Shown piece after piece: positions 6,705 to 9,448 of a DNA stretch of 9,448 bases. Origin of the DNA: an uncultured Bacilli bacterium (GTDB lineage: Bacteria; Bacillota_I; Bacilli_A; RF39; UBA660); the NCBI GenBank assembly GCA_947628245.1, contig CANQZH010000028.1, positions 1 to 9,448 of the forward strand. The letters run 5' to 3'. The position numbers were made by a program, and so were the translations under genes. The notes under the pieces are model-generated. The model made no database searches. It was not told the DNA's origin and saw nothing but the letters and a program-made list of their open reading frames with translations. The stretch's first letter is position 1. Each line of letters starts with the position of its first letter.

Positions 6705-7076
6705 AGTTTTTAGAGAATCTCTAATTTCCCGAAGTAATAAAACTTCTTCGCTAATAACAGCTTTTTCTTCAGCCTTTTTATGATGTGATAATTTACTAAG
6801 CATTTTAATAACTGTAAAAATACATAAAGCAATAATTAAGAAATCAACAACATTTTGAATAAAAATACCATAAGTAATAGTCGATTTACCAATTGTAATG
6901 CTTAAACTAGTAAAATCGTGTCCTCCAATAATAATCCCAACAAGAGGCATTATAATATTTTCAACTAAACTAGTAACAATTTTCCCAAATGCACTACCAA
7001 TAACTACGCCAACAGCCATATCTAAAACATTACCTTTAGCAATAAAAGCTTTAAATTCTTTAATAAACTCTTTCAT
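6690..7076 (-). CDS. mscL: Large-conductance mechanosensitive channel
   Basis: Membrane channel that opens under high tension to release solutes on hypo-osmotic shock; a homopentamer. The 128 aa are close to the family length. N-terminal amphipathic helix MKEFIKEFKAFIAKGN, then the conserved first helix VLDMAVGVVIGSAFGKIVTS (17-36) extending to about residue 50, a periplasmic loop (GGHDFTSL), the second helix (about 69-96), and a charged C-terminal helix. The ATG at 7076 is chosen for AAGGAG five bases upstream; a longer frame from a TTG at 7112 runs back into the glycosyltransferase gene and is unlikely. It starts 14 bases after the glycosyltransferase stop, so it is the last gene of that operon. 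Confidence 0.95.
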   Translation of the reverse strand: MKEFIKEFKAFIAKGNVLDMAVGVVIGSAFGKIVTSLVENIIMPLVGIIIGGHDFTSLSITIGKSTITYGIFIQNVVDFLIIALCIFTVIKMLSKLSHHKKAEEKAVISEEVLLLREIRDSLKTKTKK

Positions 7077-7090
7077 AAAAACTCCTTTCT

Positions 7091-8245
7091 TTAATGTTTT
7101 ATTATATCCCAACCTAAATTTTTTTTAAAGATAAAAAGTAAAAATGAATGAACATAGCTTAATAAAAAGATAGGATGATATAAACAAGTTTTAATAAATA
7201 ATTTTAAAGAAATTTTAGTCTTTCGTAATAATATAATAGTAAGTAAAACAACCATTAAATATAATAGGATAAGTCCTAATAAAAAAGATTTACTAAAATA
7301 TACTAAAAAACTAAAAATACTTAACACTAATAATACACCAGGAATAATACCTAAACCAAATTCAAAGTTGGCTTCTCTATTAACTTTATTATTAAAAATA
7401 TTAGAAAATAATTTAAAAATATTTTTAAACCAATTAAGCATATATCCTTTAATCCATCTACTTCTTTGTTTAATACTTGTTTGATAATCTATAGGTGAAG
7501 TATCATAAAAGATAGCTTTTTTATGATAAGTTGTTGAAAGATGATTTAAAGTAGCATAGATGGATAATTCATAATCTTCAGTTAAACTATGAAAAGGAAA
7601 ACCCTTCCACTCTTTAATTAAACGTCCATTAATATAAAAACCAGTTCCTGAAAATAAAATATTACTTAAACGTTTTTGACAATTAACATTACGATAATCA
7701 TTAACTAATAAAAACGTTAACCAAGCACTGACACTTATCATATTATCTTTATTTTTTAAAGCCCGATAACCCATACCTAAACTATAACCTTCTAAATATT
7801 TATAAACCATTTGTTTAAGATAATTTTTATCTAAAATATTATCAGCATCAAAAATAAAATATAAATCATAAAACTCTTCTTTCTGAGCTAAAGATTTTAA
7901 TAATTCATCTATAGCATAACCTTTAGTTTTAATCGTAAAATCTTTTCGAATAAAAATATTCATATTATATTCTTTAGCTATTTTAATAGTAGGATCTTTA
8001 CTACTTTCAACAATTATATAGACATTTTGAGGATTTATTTTATAAGTTTGATTATTAATAGATTTTAATAAATCTTCAATTACTAAAGATTCATTACGAG
8101 CTGGTATTAAAATAGCAATATTAGGTTTTTTATTTAAATTTTTTTCTAAAATATAATGACTATTACGACCTAAAAATCTTTTAATAATAATTATTAATAA
8201 CCATAAACAAAAACAAATAATTCCTAAATAAAGAAAAATACTCAT
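7091..8245 (-). CDS. Family 2 glycosyltransferase, processive-type membrane enzyme
   Basis: Membrane-bound inverting glycosyltransferase, 384 aa. One N-terminal helix (about 3-22), then a cytosolic GT-A domain: ILIPARNE (45-52), DAD at 133-135 (metal/UDP binding), TED at 222-224 (catalytic base), and QRSRW at 260-264 (the QxxRW acceptor motif of cellulose, chitin and hyaluronan synthase-like enzymes). Three or so C-terminal helices follow (about 297-375), and it ends in a WDIIKH tail. The motif set suggests polymerisation or transfer onto a membrane acceptor from a UDP-sugar; product unknown. The ATG overlaps the stop of the PF06541-like gene as ATGA (8245-8242), so the two are translationally coupled. 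All motifs are intact. Confidence 0.9.
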   Translation of the reverse strand: MSIFLYLGIICFCLWLLIIIIKRFLGRNSHYILEKNLNKKPNIAILIPARNESLVIEDLLKSINNQTYKINPQNVYIIVESSKDPTIKIAKEYNMNIFIRKDFTIKTKGYAIDELLKSLAQKEEFYDLYFIFDADNILDKNYLKQMVYKYLEGYSLGMGYRALKNKDNMISVSAWLTFLLVNDYRNVNCQKRLSNILFSGTGFYINGRLIKEWKGFPFHSLTEDYELSIYATLNHLSTTYHKKAIFYDTSPIDYQTSIKQRSRWIKGYMLNWFKNIFKLFSNIFNNKVNREANFEFGLGIIPGVLLVLSIFSFLVYFSKSFLLGLILLYLMVVLLTIILLRKTKISLKLFIKTCLYHPIFLLSYVHSFLLFIFKKNLGWDIIKH

Positions 8246-8916
8246 CTTTTAACCTCAATAACTTTCATATTAGTATAACTTTTCTTTAAAACATCATCAT
8301 TAAAATAATTATCAAAAAATTTACCTACAAAAGTAATAGCAGGATACCCATTTTGTCTAAATGATTGTCTAATTAAAGCACCCCAAGATATCGTAAAATC
8401 AAAAGCAACTAAAACAATTAAAATATTTGTTAAAATTTTACCAAATTTAATAGGAAAACTTTCAATTATATTAGAAATAGTTGGATAGAAAAATTTCATT
8501 AATACTAAAGCAAGTAAACCCCAAACAATCGCAAAAGGAATAGTAGTACGTCCATTAATATTTAAAATTTCATTAGAATAATCCCAAGATACTGTACCTA
8601 AAAAAGTTTCTTGTAAAAAACTAATTAAATATTCAAAAGTACCACCTAAAAGAGCCCCTTCAAGTAAAATTTGCCAATCTTTTTTAGGTTTTCTACCCAA
8701 AATACCAATCATTATAATAGCTCCAAAACCATAAACAGGACTTAAAGGACCCCATATAACACCACGTCTTAATTGCCAAACCCATTCGTGATGAAAATGA
8801 TAATGCATAAATAAATTTAAAAGTTCTTCATAATAAGCCCCAAAAACACAACCAAATAAGAAAATCCAAAAAAATTTATAAAAACAACGCCCACTAGCAA
8901 ATTTTTTCTCTGCCAC
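8242..8916 (-). CDS. Putative permease-like membrane protein (PF06541/CmpB type)
   Basis: Polytopic membrane protein of 224 aa with about five hydrophobic segments (12-30, 55-74, 84-107, 127-147, 159-182). Signature stretches are RRGVIWGPLSPVYGFGA (50-66), FEYLISFLQETF (94-105), WDYS (111-114) and NINGRTTIP (119-127). These match the family annotated as putative ABC transporter permease (PF06541), whose function is unknown and which has no ATPase partner here. Start: the promoter puts the transcript start near 8932. A TTG at 8967 overlaps the -35 and cannot be used, and an ATG at 8931 would be nearly leaderless. The GTG at 8916 has the SD GGAAGTGAG at ideal spacing and is chosen. It heads the operon with the glycosyltransferase and mscL. 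Confidence 0.82.
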   Translation of the reverse strand: MAEKKFASGRCFYKFFWIFLFGCVFGAYYEELLNLFMHYHFHHEWVWQLRRGVIWGPLSPVYGFGAIIMIGILGRKPKKDWQILLEGALLGGTFEYLISFLQETFLGTVSWDYSNEILNINGRTTIPFAIVWGLLALVLMKFFYPTISNIIESFPIKFGKILTNILIVLVAFDFTISWGALIRQSFRQNGYPAITFVGKFFDNYFNDDVLKKSYTNMKVIEVKR

Positions 8917-8938
8917 TTTACTCACTTCCATATTATAA

Positions 8939-8967
8939 ATAATATCATAAATTTTTATATTTGACAA
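8939..8967 (-). promoter_or_regulatory. Promoter of the PF06541-glycosyltransferase-mscL operon
   Basis: Minus strand TTGTCA (8967-8962), 17-base spacer ending in TGA, then TATTAT (8944-8939), giving an extended -10. It has the same -35, spacer length and TGA extension as the tRNA-Glu promoter. Predicted start about 8932, leaving a very short leader that still holds the SD for the GTG at 8916. Confidence 0.8.
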
Positions 8968-9069
8968 AAAATAGCAAACAATTTTATATTATAAATATAA
9001 TATTTATATAAAAGCAAAACACCAAACTAATTATACATAATTTAGATTAACTTATAATAATTATTGATC

Positions 9070-9099
9070 AGAAAAAAGCTGTTTATTAGAAAACAACTT
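9070..9099 (-). terminator. Intrinsic terminator after the variable-protein gene
   Basis: Minus strand stem AAGTTGTTT/AAACAGCTT (9099-9091 with 9084-9076, nine pairs including one G-U, six-base loop) followed by TTTTCTG. It lies 16 bases beyond the stop codon of the right-edge gene and separates it from the next operon. Confidence 0.72.
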
Positions 9100-9115
9100 A
9101 AAATATAATTATAGC

Positions 9116-9448
9116 CTACCTTAATCTATATGGATTATCAAAAGTTCCATCTCCGTCATAGATTGTCACTGAGGGTAATAGATAACCGACCGGAGCCACA
9201 CCGCACGCGCCGTTGACGTTGTTGCCGACGACACACCCGCCCGAATAGACACTGAATGTAAAGTCCGAGTACGCAGTATCCGGCGATAGAGTCCAATAAT
9301 ATACACTGCTTGGTTTCAACCAATCATTATTTGCACATTCACTTTTATATTCATCCGTATCCCAATTATATAATTCTTTACTAAAACAACTTTCTCTTCC
9401 TATTCCTCCTCCATTTGTTGCATACCCATAATCACTTGGATACATTAA
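9116..9448 (-). CDS. C-terminal part of a probable surface/secreted variable protein (C-type-lectin/FGE-like style)
   Basis: The frame is open to the right edge (the codon before the Met at 9445 is a Leu codon), so this is the C-terminal 111 codons of a longer gene. Numbering from that Met: MYPSDYGYATNGG, a Cys pair (C20, C37) flanking a Trp/Tyr-rich loop, NDWL (40-43), WTLSP (51-55), SVYSGG (65-70), GVAPVGYL (82-89), and a final DGDGTFDNPY. From memory, this resembles a family in uncultured gut Firmicutes whose C-termini read WTLSP...GVRPVxYLxSxVxI...GDGT.xNPY, and it resembles the C-type-lectin/formylglycine-generating-enzyme fold used by DGR target proteins. Codons 54-88 are strikingly GC-rich and the rest is host-like. 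Extra Cys at 71 and 81. The usual R of GVRP is A84. No N-terminus is visible, so export signals cannot be judged. Confidence 0.75.
   Translation of the reverse strand, partial: LMYPSDYGYATNGGGIGRESCFSKELYNWDTDEYKSECANNDWLKPSSVYYWTLSPDTAYSDFTFSVYSGGCVVGNNVNGACGVAPVGYLLPSVTIYDGDGTFDNPYRLR
9182..9289 (-). other. Candidate DGR variable region
   Basis: A block near the 3' end of the right-edge gene with base composition unlike the rest of the window: 40 of 60 bases are G or C in 9181-9240, against about 20 of 60 in 9121-9180 and 9301-9360. On the coding strand 9181-9240 has only 7 adenines, 6 of them in three AAC codons. Fourteen of 24 codons for residues 59-82 end in C (AAC, GTC, GGC, TAC, GAC, TGC), each obtainable from AAC by changing only the adenines. 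That is the pattern left by adenine-specific mutagenic retrohoming in diversity-generating retroelements. No template repeat or reverse transcriptase is in the window, so this is an inference. Confidence 0.55.

Noticed and set aside
6898..7128. 76-codon plus-strand open frame
   Set aside because: Antisense to mscL and the glycosyltransferase end; its hydrophobic look mirrors the MscL helices.
8996..9001. Plus-strand TATAAT in the 8968-9115 gap
   Set aside because: No -35 partner and no plus-strand gene downstream.
8990..9008. Perfect inverted repeat TATAAATAT-A-ATATTTATA upstream of the PF06541 operon
   Set aside because: Only A and T in a very AT-rich gap, so chance is likely; it lies beyond the -35 and has no second copy that I can see.
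9180..9300. GC-rich block as plain horizontal transfer
   Set aside because: The block is bounded inside one reading frame with host-like codons on both sides, which fits local rewriting better than gene transfer, though a whole-genome search is needed to settle it.
9116..9448. Reading the right-edge gene as a complete 109-aa protein starting at 9445
   Set aside because: The frame stays open to the window edge, there is no room to see an SD, and the Met is followed by what looks like the middle of a conserved domain.
1..9448. CRISPR arrays, insertion sequences, riboswitches
   Set aside because: No regularly spaced repeats, transposase frames or recognisable aptamer-like leaders were seen; the leaders are too short for riboswitches.

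Overview
The window is AT-rich chromosomal DNA of a low-GC Firmicute. Strong Shine-Dalgarno (SD) sites, sigma-A-type promoters, TGA used as a stop (rel and the CmpB-like gene both end in TGA) and tryptophan encoded by TGG rule out Mollicutes genetic code 4. Gene content (Rel, Dtd, ComN-like, SpoVB-like flippase, ScpA/ScpB, MscL) and the style of the last protein suggest an uncultured, gut-type Bacilli/RF39-like lineage. That placement is inference from remembered protein style, not from a search.

Layout. The left edge (1-185, minus) is the N-terminus of an AAA-ATPase-like (PF09820-type) protein. A minus-strand operon follows, from a good promoter at 3748-3720: a ComN-like regulator, an MBL-fold hydrolase, the (p)ppGpp enzyme Rel, and D-aminoacyl-tRNA deacylase Dtd. 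The genes overlap or nearly touch. Rel has an intact synthetase but an altered hydrolase motif. Diverging on the plus strand are a SpoVB/MurJ-superfamily flippase and then a 30-residue membrane peptide with its own signals. That unit ends in a bidirectional terminator (5183-5207) shared with an oppositely oriented tRNA-Glu(CTC). Next come scpA-scpB (minus, own promoter), then a three-gene minus operon: PF06541-type membrane protein, processive-type family 2 glycosyltransferase, mscL. It runs from a promoter at 8967-8939 to a terminator at 6704-6672.

The right edge (9116-9448, minus) holds the C-terminal part of a secreted-type protein. It contains a sharply bounded GC-rich, adenine-poor block of about 105 bp (roughly 9182-9289) rich in NNC codons, close to the C-terminus. 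This is the expected look of a variable region of a diversity-generating retroelement (DGR), in which template adenines (AAC codons) are mutated. No reverse transcriptase or template repeat lies in the window, so the call is an inference.

The housekeeping genes cover stringent response and translation quality control (rel, dtd, tRNA-Glu), chromosome condensation (scpAB), and envelope functions (flippase, glycosyltransferase, MscL). No stretch longer than 300 bases lacks a gene. The longest gap is about 200 bp (8917-9115) and holds a promoter and a terminator.
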